Origin: Thraustochytrium sp. TN22
Taxonomy: Eukaryota; Sar; Bigyra; Thraustochytrida; Thraustochytriidae
DNA length: 49,451 bases
Direction: 5' to 3'
Assembly: GCA_013306675.1 (NCBI GenBank)
Contig: JABLUY010000013.1
Coordinates: 1-49,451, forward strand
Part shown: positions 9,005-18,721 of the stretch, one piece after another
Numbering within the stretch: the first letter of the stretch is position 1
Layout of the letters: every line of letters starts with the position of its first letter
Notes under the pieces: generated by a model
Database searches by the model: none
The model's input: the letters and a program-made list of their open reading frames with translations, nothing else
What the model was told of the DNA's origin: nothing
Made by a program: the position numbers and the translations under genes

Positions 9005-9951
9005 TTAGATCATGAAGGCCAGGTCCTGGTTCTTGCGGCCGTCACCCACGTAGACCGAGCCAAAGCGCGCCGTGTTGGGCTCGTGGTAAAAGGTGTAGCC
9101 CGGGTAGATGAGGCTGCGCAGCACCACGGCACTCTTGCACGGGTCCGCGCACACCGACCAGGCGCCCGTCGGGTGCGAGCTGGAGATGGGCTCCAGAAAG
9201 GCGCGCGGCTTGAGCAGGCCGTCCGCGTCGCGCACTGCAGCGCCCTCGCCCGGCTGCCGGAAAAGCAGGTAGCTGCCCACGTCCTGCGCCTCGGCCACGC
9301 TCAGGCCCGTGAAGTTCACGTTGCGCGCCACGCGATGCAGCGGGTCCACCACGAAGGCGTCACGCGGCACCACGGCGCACGCGTCGTGGATCTCGCGCAC
9401 GATGCTCGATACCAGATCCTGCTCCACGTACGCCTCAGCCGCGGCCGTGCCCTCCTCCTCGGACGCCTCCACCGCCGGCACCAGCTCGGTGCTAGCGTCG
9501 CCGGTCAGCGGCGTCGTTGCGCTCACTGCGTTGCGTGGCCTCGCCAGCGTCAGTCTCTATCGCCCGTGTCCTCGTGCAAGCAGGGCGAGGCGAAAATCGC
9601 GGGTGCGCCAGCGTCGCTAGCGATGCAGCGATCGAGATTTTCGAGTAAACATGCAAACCTACCTTCCGCGTGCCGCGTCGCCCACGCCGACACGAGCGGG
9701 CGCAGCTTAAAGTCCGCCGTCGAGCAGAACCAGAAGCTTTGGTTCGGGTAGTCGTCCTCCTCCTTGAGCTTGTCCTGGCCAACGATCACCAGGTAGTCTG
9801 CTGAGGCGCCCTCCAGCTTGCCCCAGAACTGCAGGTTGTCGAGGCCCGACGCGTCAAAGCCGCGCAGCTCGTTGTCCAGCAGCGCCTCCTCCTCCGGCGT
9901 CAGCCACCGTGTGGAGAACGCGCCTGCGCGCGTGTCCAGCGCCATGGCCAT
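9005..9951 (-). CDS. RSPH9: Radial spoke head protein 9 homologue, one intron
   Basis: Spliced product of 269 aa, close to the roughly 276 aa of animal RSPH9. Exon 1 is 9951-9663 and exon 2 is 9525-9005. The 137-bp intron (9526-9662) opens with GTAGGT and closes with GCAG; phase 1 on both sides restores the frame. The C-terminus is diagnostic: VVLRSLIYPGYTFYHEPNT, then FGSVYVGDGRKNQDLAFMI. The N-terminal LQFWGKLEGASADYLVIVGQ matches the start of the family. RSPH9 sits in the radial spoke head of motile 9+2 axonemes and supports control of dynein-driven bending, so the organism should make flagellated cells. The chosen ATG has A at -3; a second in-frame ATG follows six bases later. Confidence 0.92.
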
Positions 9952-10818
9952 ACTTGCTTGCGCCTGCCTGCCGCCGAGTCCGGCTCTTGCCTTCCTGCCT
10001 GCCCGCCTGCCCGCCGGCCTGCCTGCCTGCACGCACGCACGCACGCACGCACGTGCGCAGATTGCGCCGCGCCGCGCCCGCCGCTCGCTCGCTCGCGCGC
10101 TCGCTCGGCGCGTGCGTGTGCGATGGGTTGCTATGGTGATGCTGCGTTTGTTTGCTGCAACGTGGTAGACCGTTGAGCGGAACTGGCCTCTTTCGGCGCG
10201 TCGGGGCGCCGCACTCTCGAGGCGTGACAAGGCGTGGCATGACGGGATCGGCTGCGCGCAAGCTTCGCCTTGGCAAGGGGTGTGAACGATGGTTTTCATG
10301 CGGCCATATAAATGCTGCTTACCACCTGTGGCAATGACGGTGTCGGCTGCGCGCAAGCTTCGTCACCAGAATGTACAGCACAGGAAAGATTCTTCGCTGA
10401 AGCTCTCTCGCTCATACTCACGCCGTCTCTCTTTTATCGCCAACACCGCACGATGGGCTGGTCCTCGATGAGCTCCGTCAGGTGTGTTGCCCACAACGGA
10501 GTTGAAATGGTTTCACTCGCCACCTCGTATTTGTACTCGCGGCAGCCCTCGATGGGAATGATGGTGTGTTGAAGGCGGACTTCTTCACCACCAGGACGAT
10601 CTCGTCCGCGAGCCGCTAAAAGAGGTACTTTTGATCTGCGCCGTGGTGATGACGTGCGTACCATTTCCCTCTCTCTCTCACACACAGACTCTCCGGGTCG
10701 AGTCCTCATGGTCATGCAATGGCGGAGTGGCGTCTCACTCTCAAGGCCGGTGGGGCCATCCGTCGTCGACGGAGACTGGCGGACCCAAAGCGTCCGGGTA
10801 AATACGCGCTTGGCTCGA
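9952..10818. other. Intergenic region with CCTG and CACG repeats
   Basis: This 867-bp stretch lies between two same-strand genes. It holds (CCTG)n/(CCCG)n at about 9995-10030, (GCAC)n at about 10029-10052 and CGCTCG-rich DNA at 10080-10110, close to the RSPH9 start. No further gene is supported. Confidence 0.6.
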
Positions 10819-11802
10819 TCACTTGGATGACCGCCGCGAGGTTTTGAGACTCTCCTGGATGGCGCGGTGCATGGCATCGTCGTCGTCCAGGTTGGCGAAG
10901 CCATCATCCTCGACGTCCGGGTCGACGTCTGGGTCATCGTGGATGGAGACGTCGCGCATGGAACCCTGCAGGCTGAGTGCGAGCGCGGCTTGCACCTGCG
11001 CGTCGTCGTCCAGACCAAAGTCAACGCTATCGTAGGCCGCCGAGAACCGACCCCCCACGGTGGCGGCCGTGCTATGCATGCTTCCGCGCCGGGCGGAGTC
11101 CGAGTTCATGCTGGCGCGCAGCGCCGCGCGCAGCTCCGGGTCGTCCACCTCGTCCAGGTCGAGCGGTTTGGGCGGCTCGTCCTCGTCAACGCCCTGATCG
11201 TCGACGCCCGGGACGAACCAGTCCGAGCGCTGACCGGCGTCCACCATGTCATTCGGGTTCAACAGTGGTGGCAGCGTTCCTTCGACCAGAAAGATTGAGT
11301 AGCCCTCCTCGCGCAGCTGGCCCAGGTAGGCAGAGAGGTAAAAGAGCGAGATGCGCATGGGCCGCTTCTTGAGCGAGTTCAGGTCCCACATCTCGCTGCG
11401 GATGCTGCGCAGCGCAAACCAATGATTGGCCAAGTTGCACACGAAGGCCACATCCTCGCTCAGGTCCGCCTCGTCGCCGCTCAGGTGGTCCAGGATCTGA
11501 TTCACCAGCTTGCGGTCCTGCACCATCTTGAGCCCGTGGTAGCGCAGCAGCGCCTCCGACAGCACCTGCACCGAGAAGTTGCCTGCGTCGTCCACGTTGT
11601 TGGAGTGCTTCGGCTTCTCGTCGCCCTCCAGGAGCTGGTTCTCCATGGCGTCCAGCTCGGCCGCAATGTCGCTCAGCATGTCCGGCGTGATGTACGGGCC
11701 CTGCAGCAGGTTGTTCAGGCAGTGCTGCCCGCACATCGATCCGTACTGCTTCTCGTGAAAGATGGCGCCCTCCAGGTCGCCCTCCATCGGCGTGCCCTCC
11801 AT
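10819..11802 (-). CDS. ATXN3: Ataxin-3-like Josephin deubiquitinase
   Basis: The product is 327 aa from the ATG at 11802; upstream open codons lack an ATG. The Josephin domain spans residues ~12-180 with the full papain-like triad in family context: Cys24 in QYGSMCGQHCLNNLLQG, His127 in NHWFAL and Asn142 in WDLNSL. The helix ending QLREEGYSIFLVEG is also typical. Three ubiquitin-interacting motifs follow: DDPELRAALRASM (~220), DDAQVQAALALSL (~266) and DDAMHRAIQESL (~308). The enzyme edits or removes ubiquitin chains in protein quality control. There is no polyglutamine tract between the motifs, unlike human ataxin-3, although Gln tracts are common elsewhere in this window. It is divergent from the gene at 12314. 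Confidence 0.95.
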   Translation of the reverse strand: MEGTPMEGDLEGAIFHEKQYGSMCGQHCLNNLLQGPYITPDMLSDIAAELDAMENQLLEGDEKPKHSNNVDDAGNFSVQVLSEALLRYHGLKMVQDRKLVNQILDHLSGDEADLSEDVAFVCNLANHWFALRSIRSEMWDLNSLKKRPMRISLFYLSAYLGQLREEGYSIFLVEGTLPPLLNPNDMVDAGQRSDWFVPGVDDQGVDEDEPPKPLDLDEVDDPELRAALRASMNSDSARRGSMHSTAATVGGRFSAAYDSVDFGLDDDAQVQAALALSLQGSMRDVSIHDDPDVDPDVEDDGFANLDDDDAMHRAIQESLKTSRRSSK

Positions 11803-12313
11803 CTTGCTGGCCACAGACAGGGCCAACGAGCGGGCGGGCGACCGCGCGAACGACTGGCTCGGGTGGCGCTACGCGCGCGGCAGCCGCTCTCGCGCGACGC
11901 GGCGCAGCGCAGCGCGGCGCGACGGGAGAGGCGCAAGGGGGCGGGCGGCGTTGCGCGCTTGGTGATGATGAGACCGCCGCGCGCTCGGAGCGCGCGCACG
12001 TGCTCTGACTTGTAGCTCACGAAGCTAAGTTAGTGATTTGCACACATCTCGCGCAAGTGGAACTCTCCCGAAATCCGCACTTGCGGCGCACTTGCGGCGG
12101 AGAGCGAGCGCACGCTGCGTAGACCGCCTCCTCTTGACCGGCGGCCGCGGCAAGGGCGCCGCCCTGGACGGGAGTAGTAGGAGGCTGAGCGGCTTTGAAG
12201 ACCCGCACGATCATGATGAGAGCGATTCGGGCGGGCGGGACCTTACGGTTTGGATTGGGCTCAACGCTGGCGCTGCATGACCGCTGCGATTTTGCCTTGC
12301 CTCGACCAAGGCC
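11803..12313. other. Divergent intergenic region
   Basis: A 511-bp gap between the ataxin-3-like gene (-) and the nuclease-kinase gene (+). No open frame shows a domain. The part next to 11800-11960 is very GC-rich and Arg-coding in several frames, typical of leader DNA here. Confidence 0.5.
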
Positions 12314-14209
12314 ATGGCGCGGAACGAACGCAGACGAGGTGGAGCAAGCGATCATGCGCGGCCTCGTGCAAATACAACTTTGCCTTTATTCTGCTCATGC
12401 ACCAGCTCTTCTCCACCCCTCGAGAACCAGCGACTTCTCCTCTTCGACATGGAGGGCGGTCGCCTCTCTTGTCTGCCGCAGTCCTTCATGCATCGCATTG
12501 TTGGTCTCGGAGTGCTCGATGACTCCGAGAGGGAGTCACGCATCGCAGAAAAGATCAAACCCGACGACGACACGGGCAAGAAGCGGTTATGGCGGCACGA
12601 GGCGCTCTGGAATGCGATAGGGTCGTCCTTCTCAGGGTCGCGCGTTTTCATAAGAGATAAGGTTCCCTGGATTTTCCAGCCCAGGCGCGTCTTCCCCTGG
12701 ACCTCCTTCGGGGACGACTCGCATGCGGACCTCGACATCTTCAAAATGGCGCTGCTCAACAGAAAGTACGGCAACCCGGGGCTTGAGGGAGAACTGCCAG
12801 TTGATGCTCCGTTCGAGAACGAGAGCGATACGCCGGTGCAGAGCTGGATGCACATTTTCCAAACACGCGTAATCATGAAAAGCATCCATCCTGTCCTCGG
12901 GGCGCTTTCCGGTGATGGAGTGCACCAGGGTCTGAGCTACTCGATAAAGCGAATCGTACCACTTGGAATGGGCCTCGGAGACCGATTGGTAGATGGCGAG
13001 ACGCTGTCTGTCGACGACCTCTCCATTGTCGCTTGCACCGAGTGCAAGCACAAGGGCACCATGTCGTGGGTCTCAATGATTGAAGAGTACAACCGCATGC
13101 TGCCCAATGGGAATCACGACCCACGTGTGGATCCCGATGTGGAAAGCGAGCACCCGAGGCGCAATGTGGTCGACTGGCGCCTCATGGTCGCCGACCCGCT
13201 GGGCGAGCTTCTCATGTACATGCTCATGTCCGGATGCAAGTTCGGCATATTGAGCAACAGCTACCGCACCTTCTTTGTGCGCCTGGGCATCCGCCCGCGA
13301 TCAGTCTACGTGACCGAGGCCTTTTACCCTGTGCGCGACGATGACCACCAAAACCCAAGCGACCTGAGCTTGGGTCAGGCAACCCTACTCTTCTACGCGC
13401 ACGCGCTCCGCGAGCACGTGCCAGGCCAGGCAAGGACTCCTCTTTGGGCGTGGTTCGGTTGCCCAGACGTACCCGGCCCGAGTAGTGATTCGCGATTCGA
13501 GGACACCGATCGGCAGGGCAACGAAGACGACGACGACAACCATGACGTCGGACCCCTCCAGGATCTCTACGTACATGACGTGAACGCGCTTTTCAAGCAG
13601 AACGTCTCGTTGACCGCTTACGATGGCTCGGGCGTCCTGGACCTTGAGCTGGGCCAGCGCTATTGGGACAAGGGCGAGGGCGTGAACGTGCTTTGCGACA
13701 AGGGCCTCGGGATGGCAAACGTGGACGTCGGTGGGCGGTCCTGTTTCCTCAAGACCGTTCCGTTCTCTGAAAAGGACGCGAACCGTGAGCTTCTCAACGA
13801 GGCCACAATCAACAGCGAACTACGGCACCTTCAGGGCACAGTGCTACCGACTGTCGTCATGCACGGTCATGACAGCTTCTTCGGAGTTCGTGCCGTGCTG
13901 ACGACGCAGGAGGGTATCTCACTCGCCAGCGGTATCGACAAGGTCGCGCGCCGGATTGAACGCGCCGGTGGTATTGCCGCGCTGGTGGCCCGTATTCAGG
14001 CCGTGCTGAGCCAGCTGCACGCTGCGGGCTACGCCCACGGGGACGTCGCGCTGCGCAACGTCGTCGTCAACGAGGCAGGCGAGATCAGGATCATTGACCT
14101 CGGACGCGCACACAAACTGCGATCTCCAGAGGAGGCCAAAAAGGAGCTTGAGGAAGCCGCAGACATGTGCGTAGAGCTTGCAGAGCGCTCAAACAACGTC
14201 CAATATTGA
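12314..14209 (+). CDS. Restriction-nuclease-like plus protein kinase-like protein (Crinkler/FunK1-type architecture)
   Basis: The frame gives 631 aa from an ATG in good context (GCCATGG); the next in-frame ATG is at 12449. The C-terminal ~170 residues are kinase-like. A beta-3-like lysine lies in CFLKTVPF and an alpha-C glutamate in NEATINSEL. The catalytic loop is HGDVALRNVVV (His575, Asp577, Asn582), and DLG replaces DFG at Asp595. The HGD...N form is typical of FunK1 and other HGD-type kinases. The middle holds a candidate PD-(D/E)xK nuclease core: DDLSIVACTECKHK with E243-x-K245, then LGELLMYMLMSGCKFGILSNS, which resembles the nuclease segment preceding such kinases. An acidic linker separates the halves. 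Related proteins occur in oomycete and fungal effector families and mobile elements; location and target here are unknown. Confidence 0.7.
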   Translation: MARNERRRGGASDHARPRANTTLPLFCSCTSSSPPLENQRLLLFDMEGGRLSCLPQSFMHRIVGLGVLDDSERESRIAEKIKPDDDTGKKRLWRHEALWNAIGSSFSGSRVFIRDKVPWIFQPRRVFPWTSFGDDSHADLDIFKMALLNRKYGNPGLEGELPVDAPFENESDTPVQSWMHIFQTRVIMKSIHPVLGALSGDGVHQGLSYSIKRIVPLGMGLGDRLVDGETLSVDDLSIVACTECKHKGTMSWVSMIEEYNRMLPNGNHDPRVDPDVESEHPRRNVVDWRLMVADPLGELLMYMLMSGCKFGILSNSYRTFFVRLGIRPRSVYVTEAFYPVRDDDHQNPSDLSLGQATLLFYAHALREHVPGQARTPLWAWFGCPDVPGPSSDSRFEDTDRQGNEDDDDNHDVGPLQDLYVHDVNALFKQNVSLTAYDGSGVLDLELGQRYWDKGEGVNVLCDKGLGMANVDVGGRSCFLKTVPFSEKDANRELLNEATINSELRHLQGTVLPTVVMHGHDSFFGVRAVLTTQEGISLASGIDKVARRIERAGGIAALVARIQAVLSQLHAAGYAHGDVALRNVVVNEAGEIRIIDLGRAHKLRSPEEAKKELEEAADMCVELAERSNNVQY

Positions 14210-14490
14210 CCACGGCGGCAGCCGAACCTCATCCTTGCCCGACGAGGCTGTTCTTTTAGTTGTAAATCATGTGTTGTCAATTTTCCGTCACCACACATTG
14301 ATGAAAGCGACGCTCAAGAGCTTCAGCACGTCCCATACGGACGTAGAGTTTGGCTTCGCCAAGAATCAGAGTTCAGCAAGAAGGTCGCCATCACTGATGC
14401 ACGCAAGCGCACAGACGCGGCGGCGCCGGCGGGCGGCAGGCGGCGGCGGTAAACGCACAACTAGCGGCGGCGGCACATCGAGCCGCAGCC

Positions 14491-14569
<79 letters not shown>

Positions 14570-15303
14570 CAGCAGCAGAGTGCGCGGAGGAGGACCGCAG
14601 CCTGGACGACTATGCCGAGGAGAGCAAGCGCGCGGCGGTGATGATTCTTCTCTGCAAGTCATCCCACTCAATGTCAGCTTCACAGTGAGAGGCTTCCACG
14701 TACAACCTGCACTTTCCCTTCAGTTAGGCTGTCCTCCCTTCCCATGACCTTTTCGACCCACCACTGGCACTGCAAGTTCGGTCCCCCGCTTCGCTGATGC
14801 GACCGAAAGCAGTAATGGTGACGACGAAGCGTGCCTCGAGCGCCCACTGGCTGCTTACGACTCTCTCCCGCGCCGAGGCTGACGTCTAGCTAGGTCGCCG
14901 GCTGCGCGCAGCACGGCGGCCACTTCTCGAGCCAAGTCGAGCCCGCCAGCCAGAACATGCGAGTTGCTTGCAGGAGTTTGCCGAGTCACTGTAAGCTCTG
15001 AATGGCAGTCTCTTGGTCGTCTCCTGTCCCTTGCAGACGTACCGTACATTTCTGGTCGTGACCAAGGTCTGCCAGATCGCGCTCCGATGTAAGTCCGATC
15101 GGGCCTGCTTGGCACCAGATTGCGCTCTCCGCCGGTCCGCTAGCTGCGCGCTCGCCTGGCACGGCCGGACGGTCTGCGCGCGCGCGGGTCGCGGCGCGGC
15201 GCGGCAGCAGACCCTGGACGCGCAGAACGATCGGCAGACGCAGTCGCAGCCGCAGCCGCAGCAGCAGCAGCAGCAGCAGCAGCGAAAGAGGAGCAGCAGC
15301 AAG
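14210..15303. other. Intergenic region with long CAG tract
   Basis: About 1.1 kb with no supported gene. A Ser- or Leu-coding frame runs through the CAG microsatellite but has no domain. The last ~300 bp are probably the 5' leader of the nitronate monooxygenase gene and include a second CAG run near 15258-15282. Confidence 0.6.
14484..14578 (+). repeat. CAG/AGC trinucleotide microsatellite, about 30 units
   Basis: Nearly pure (CAG)n of about 95 bp with a single interruption near its end, in apparently non-coding DNA. Confidence 0.95.
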
Positions 15304-16454
15304 ATGAAGGAGACCATCCGCACGGCGGTGACGGAGAAGCTGGGCATCAAGGTGCCCATCCTGCTCGCAGGCATGAGCGGCGTGAGCCACGGCGAGCTGG
15401 CGGCGGCCGTGTCGAACGCTGGCGGTGAGTTGTCTTGCCTTGCGAGGCGTTGTGCGCCGACTGACTGACTGACTGACTGGCTGACTGGCGGACGTGCGTC
15501 TCGCGTCTCGCAGGCCTGGGCGTGATCGGCGGCCTGACGCTGTCGCCCAAGGTGCTCAAGAAGGAGATCGACGACCTCAAGGCGCACCTGACGGACAAGA
15601 ACCTGCCATTCGGCGTGGACCTGGCCATCCCGCAGGTGGGTGGCAACGCGCGCAAGACGAACCACGACTACACGCACGGCAAGCTGCCGCAGCTAATCGA
15701 CATCATCATCGAGGAGAAGGCCAGCCTCTTTGTGTGCGCCGTGGGCGTGCCGCCCAAGTGGTGCGTGGACAAGCTGCACGCGGCGGGCATCCCCATCATG
15801 AACATGGTGGGCGCGCCCAAGCACGTGGACAAGGCCATCGAGGCCGGCGTGGACCTGATCTGCGCGCAGGGCACCGAGGCGGGCGGCCACACGGGCGAGA
15901 TCGGCACCCTGGCGCTCATCCCGCAGTGCGTCGAGCGCTGCAAGGGCCACAAGTCGGCGCTCGATGGCGGGCCCATCCACGTGGTGGGCGCCGGCGGCAT
16001 CGTCTCCGGCGAGGGGATCGTCGCGGCGCTCGCTCTCGGTGCCGAGGCCGTCTGGGTTGGCACGCGCTTCGTCGCGTCCACCGAGTCGCATGCCAGCGAC
16101 CGCCACAAGGCGCGCGTCGTGGAGATCGGCCCGCTCGACACCACCCGCACGCTTATCTATTCGGGCCGCCCGCTCCGCGCCTACCAGTCGGCCTACGTGC
16201 GCGATTGGCACACCAAGCGCAAGGATATGATCGAGGATCTCTGCAACAAGGGTGTCATCCCCTTCAGCTACGACCTCAAGGAGGCCGAGAAGTCTGGCGA
16301 GCACTTCGACCTCGCTGGCAACTTCCCGCAGCTCATTGGCCAGGGCTGCGGTCTCATCAAGGAGGTCAAGCCCGCCGGCGAGATCGTCGAGGACATGATG
16401 AACGAGGCCATTACTGCCATGCGCAAGGGCCCCAGCCGCATTGCCAAGCTTTAA
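15304..16454 (+). CDS. Nitronate monooxygenase / 2-nitropropane dioxygenase-like flavoenzyme, one intron
   Basis: Spliced product of 353 aa: exon 1 15304-15424, exon 2 15514-16454. The 89-bp intron starts GTGAGT, ends CTCGCAG and contains an ACTG repeat; phase 1 joins correctly to give NAGGLGVIGG. The fold is a TIM barrel binding FMN. The N-terminus (PILLAGMSGVSHGELAAAVSNAG) and the signature QGTEAGGHTGEIG (His166, the likely catalytic base of this family) are clear. The phosphate-binding strand-loop VGAGGIVSGEGIVAALALGA and VGTRFVAS follow. Such enzymes oxidise alkyl nitronates or the toxin propionate-3-nitronate; exact substrate is not evident. Length is normal for the family. An alternative is an enoyl-ACP reductase-like FabK relative. 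Confidence 0.88.
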
Positions 16455-17122
16455 TTTATGTCTTTCAGTTTCGCTGCGCTGTTCGGGTCATTATTGCGCA
16501 ACGGACGCATTGCCAAGCTCCAAGTCAAGTTCGCAGTTACCAAGCGCAAAGATGCAGCTGATCGTCACACCGCCCGATGAGAAGCAAATTATCATCATGC
16601 GCAAGTGCCAAATTGCCAAACTCGAGACTCGCCTCGCTTTCCCCTTGTCTTTACAACATGCTGGTCCGGCAAGCATCCCGACTTCGCTGGCAACGTCAAG
16701 AACAAATGACGTAACGCCATCGCCGCCATGTGCAAGCATAAGATTGCCAAGCTCGAAATTCGCTTTGCTTCCCTTGTTGCTACTACAGCATGCGAGTTCG
16801 AAACTCGCTTTGCTATCCTTGTCTTTACAGCATGCAAGTCCGGCAAGCACCCCAACCTCGCTGGCAACGTCAAGAACAAATGACGTAACGCCAACATCGC
16901 CGCCATGCGCGAGTGCAAGATTGCCAATATCTGCCCGGAGTCTCTCTCGCCAAACCCTTGCACTTCTCTCTCTGCTTCATCCTTCAAATCTTTACTTGTA
17001 CACACACTCTGAAACATGATCGCGTGGCTCGCGCTTCACGCGAAGTACGCTTCGCAAAAGCGCACCTCGCTCGCTAGCTCTACTAGGACGCCTCGCTTCG
17101 CTGCACTTCGCTCCATGGCGCC
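16455..17122. repeat. Degenerate repeats downstream of the flavoenzyme gene
   Basis: The 3' region holds two copies of an ~88-bp unit, 16645-16730 and 16819-16907, offset by 174 bp. They share TTGTCTTTACA, GTCCGGCAAGCA, TCGCTGGCAACGTCAAGAAC and GCCGCCATG. Phrases such as CTCGCTGGCAAC, GCCATGCGC and ATTGCCAAGCT echo the last 150 bases of the coding sequence, so the units may be decayed partial copies of its 3' end. No gene is supported here. Confidence 0.6.
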
Positions 17123-18010
17123 TCACAGCACGCGGCGCTTCTTGGCCGTGTTCGTGTAAGCGTGGCGCACCCACTCAATCTCCGCGTTGCGATCATCCAC
17201 GGTGCCGAGCTTGATCTGGTACAACTGCATCTCAAAGCGCGGGCCGACCTCGCTCAGCTCGACATGCTCCTTGTCCGTCGTGTTAGCCTCGCCGCCCAGC
17301 TTCTTGAAGGTGTGGTGCCGGAACGAGATGAAGTCGCTGTCGTTCGAAAACGTCATCACGCGCTGCGACTCCGGCTTGGGCACTGGGAACAGGTACTTGA
17401 GGATACTCGTGACGCGCTCGCCCAGCGCCGTGCTGAAGTGGTCAAAAATAAGGTGCGGGTACGCCTCCGACATGGTACCGCAGTCCTCAATGTCGTGCCG
17501 CATGACCGCGTTAGACAGCGTGAAGGTCGCAGTGGGCCCGTACGGCAGGTGGCACACCACCAGAGCGTCCGGCTCGCCGCGGTGCTCCTGCACCATGATG
17601 ATGTCGGTGAAGTCGTTGGCGCGAGCCGTCTCCACAAGCTCGCTCAGCTTGACCGTGCCGCGGTTGATGCGCTGCGAGTTCGGGAACATGAGCCGCACCT
17701 CCTTGGCGAACTGCTTCAGCCGCGAGCTCGGGTCCACCGAGGTGGTCACGCAGACCTTGGGGTCCCGCACGCCCGCGTTCGCGTACTCGTCGTCCACGTG
17801 CGACTTGGGCTTGATCGTATACTCATCGTCGCGAGCCAGCTCCTTGCGCAGCGCCTGTTCTTCGCCGCGCAGCTCCGTCGGCAGCGGCTTGCCCTCCGCC
17901 AGCGCCTCCCGGATGACGCGCTTCTTCTCGTACTGCTCCTTCTCCTTGCCTTCCAGAGACTTGCGGTACAGGTACTCCTTGCGCTCGCGGATGTGCCTCC
18001 GCATCGACAT
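17123..18010 (-). CDS. IMP4: U3 small nucleolar ribonucleoprotein IMP4 (Brix domain)
   Basis: The product is 295 aa from the ATG of MSMRRHIRERKEYLYRKS; the next ATG, two codons on, aligns equally well with family starts. The charged N-terminal helix (RERKEYLYRK) and PTELR are typical IMP4 features. The Brix domain covers ~residues 80-270: SHVDDEY, KVCVTTSVDPSSRLKQFAKE, MVQEHRGEPDALVV, HLPYGPTATFTL and MRHDIEDCGTMSEAYPHLIF. The C-terminal hallmarks LSEVGPRFEMQLYQIKLGT and AYTNTAKKRRVL follow. IMP4 works with IMP3 and MPP10 in the small-subunit processome, bridging U3 snoRNA to pre-rRNA in the nucleolus. Normal length, no intron seen. Confidence 0.97.
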   Translation of the reverse strand: MSMRRHIRERKEYLYRKSLEGKEKEQYEKKRVIREALAEGKPLPTELRGEEQALRKELARDDEYTIKPKSHVDDEYANAGVRDPKVCVTTSVDPSSRLKQFAKEVRLMFPNSQRINRGTVKLSELVETARANDFTDIIMVQEHRGEPDALVVCHLPYGPTATFTLSNAVMRHDIEDCGTMSEAYPHLIFDHFSTALGERVTSILKYLFPVPKPESQRVMTFSNDSDFISFRHHTFKKLGGEANTTDKEHVELSEVGPRFEMQLYQIKLGTVDDRNAEIEWVRHAYTNTAKKRRVL

Positions 18011-18362
18011 CCTGCCGCCCGCGAGCTCCCGACCACCCAGCTTTGCCCCGCGCCGCGCCAACTCGCCCCGCGAGACGCGACCTCGGCGCCCCGACTCACC
18101 AGGGCCAGTGCCGCCACCTGGCCACCCAACATGTGTGCGCCCCGGGGACACCGTGCTCGGTATCGACCCACTATGCCCGGTTGCGAGCGCGGCCTGCTCA
18201 CAGCTCACGGTCAGTCAGAAAAAGGAGAGTTCAAGCGCATCTGAGCTGCGCTTCCTCGCAGCCAGCCTCGAGGTCTGCCGGCCAGTCGGCTCACGGCCGG
18301 CTAGCTCGCTCGCTCGCTAACGAAGCACGCATGAAGCACCAAGTGGAACCTGGATGAGCAGG
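18011..18362. other. Divergent region between IMP4 and the small Ala-rich gene
   Basis: No domain-bearing frame is seen. It presumably carries both promoters and leaders. A short CGCT run lies near 18305-18318. Confidence 0.5.
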
Positions 18363-18437
18363 ATGTCGTTCGTGCGCAACGAGCTGCAGACCTCAAACGA
18401 GAAAGCACGGCGCGCGAGTCGCCGCGCCAAGGCATGA
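18363..18437 (+). other. Upstream open reading frame overlapping the next start (ATGA)
   Basis: ATG at 18363 opens a 24-codon frame (MSFVRNELQTSNEKARR...) that stops at 18435-18437. The stop overlaps the ATG at 18434 by the sequence ATGA. It could be a regulatory uORF or the true N-terminus of a protein joined by an unseen splice or frameshift. Confidence 0.4.
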
Positions 18438-18721
18438 CAGGCAGCGACGCAGCGGCGGCTGCGGCGGCAGCCGCGGCGGCACCTGCTGATGCCGCGGCGG
18501 GTGGCGCGCAAGGAAGCGGCGCGCAGAAGGGCGTCCAGGAGGACGCCGACGTCCTGCGGAGAGCTCAGGAGCAGCTCAAGGAGACCCGGCTGTGGCAGTG
18601 GGACGAGCCGGCGCACAGGCTAGAGCCGGCGCTGCTCAAGGCGCGTAAGGAGGTGGAGCAGAAACTGCTTGCAAGCTTGATTGAGGAGGAGAAGCGTCAG
18701 CGTCAGCAGCAGCAGCAATGA
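18434..18721 (+). CDS. Small Ala-rich, charged helical protein, unrecognised
   Basis: The 95-aa product has a poly-Ala N-terminus. A strongly charged segment follows (DADVLRRAQEQLKETRLWQWDEP, then PALLKARKEVEQKLLASL), predicted to be helical. It ends in a Gln run encoded by a CAG microsatellite that includes the stop context. No family is recognised. The WQWDEP phrase between two helices looks like a conserved element rather than random coding. Support for a real gene is moderate: high coding character, good length for its position, divergent from IMP4. The alternative is that it is the second half of a longer spliced protein. Confidence 0.5.
   Translation: MTGSDAAAAAAAAAAAPADAAAGGAQGSGAQKGVQEDADVLRRAQEQLKETRLWQWDEPAHRLEPALLKARKEVEQKLLASLIEEEKRQRQQQQQ

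Noticed and set aside
14178-14747. Poly-Ser/poly-Leu frames over the CAG tract
   Set aside because: They are generated by the microsatellite; no ATG-initiated domain-bearing product is seen.
17162-18320. Long + strand open frames opposite IMP4
   Set aside because: IMP4 is unmistakable on the - strand; the + frames have no domain and odd composition.
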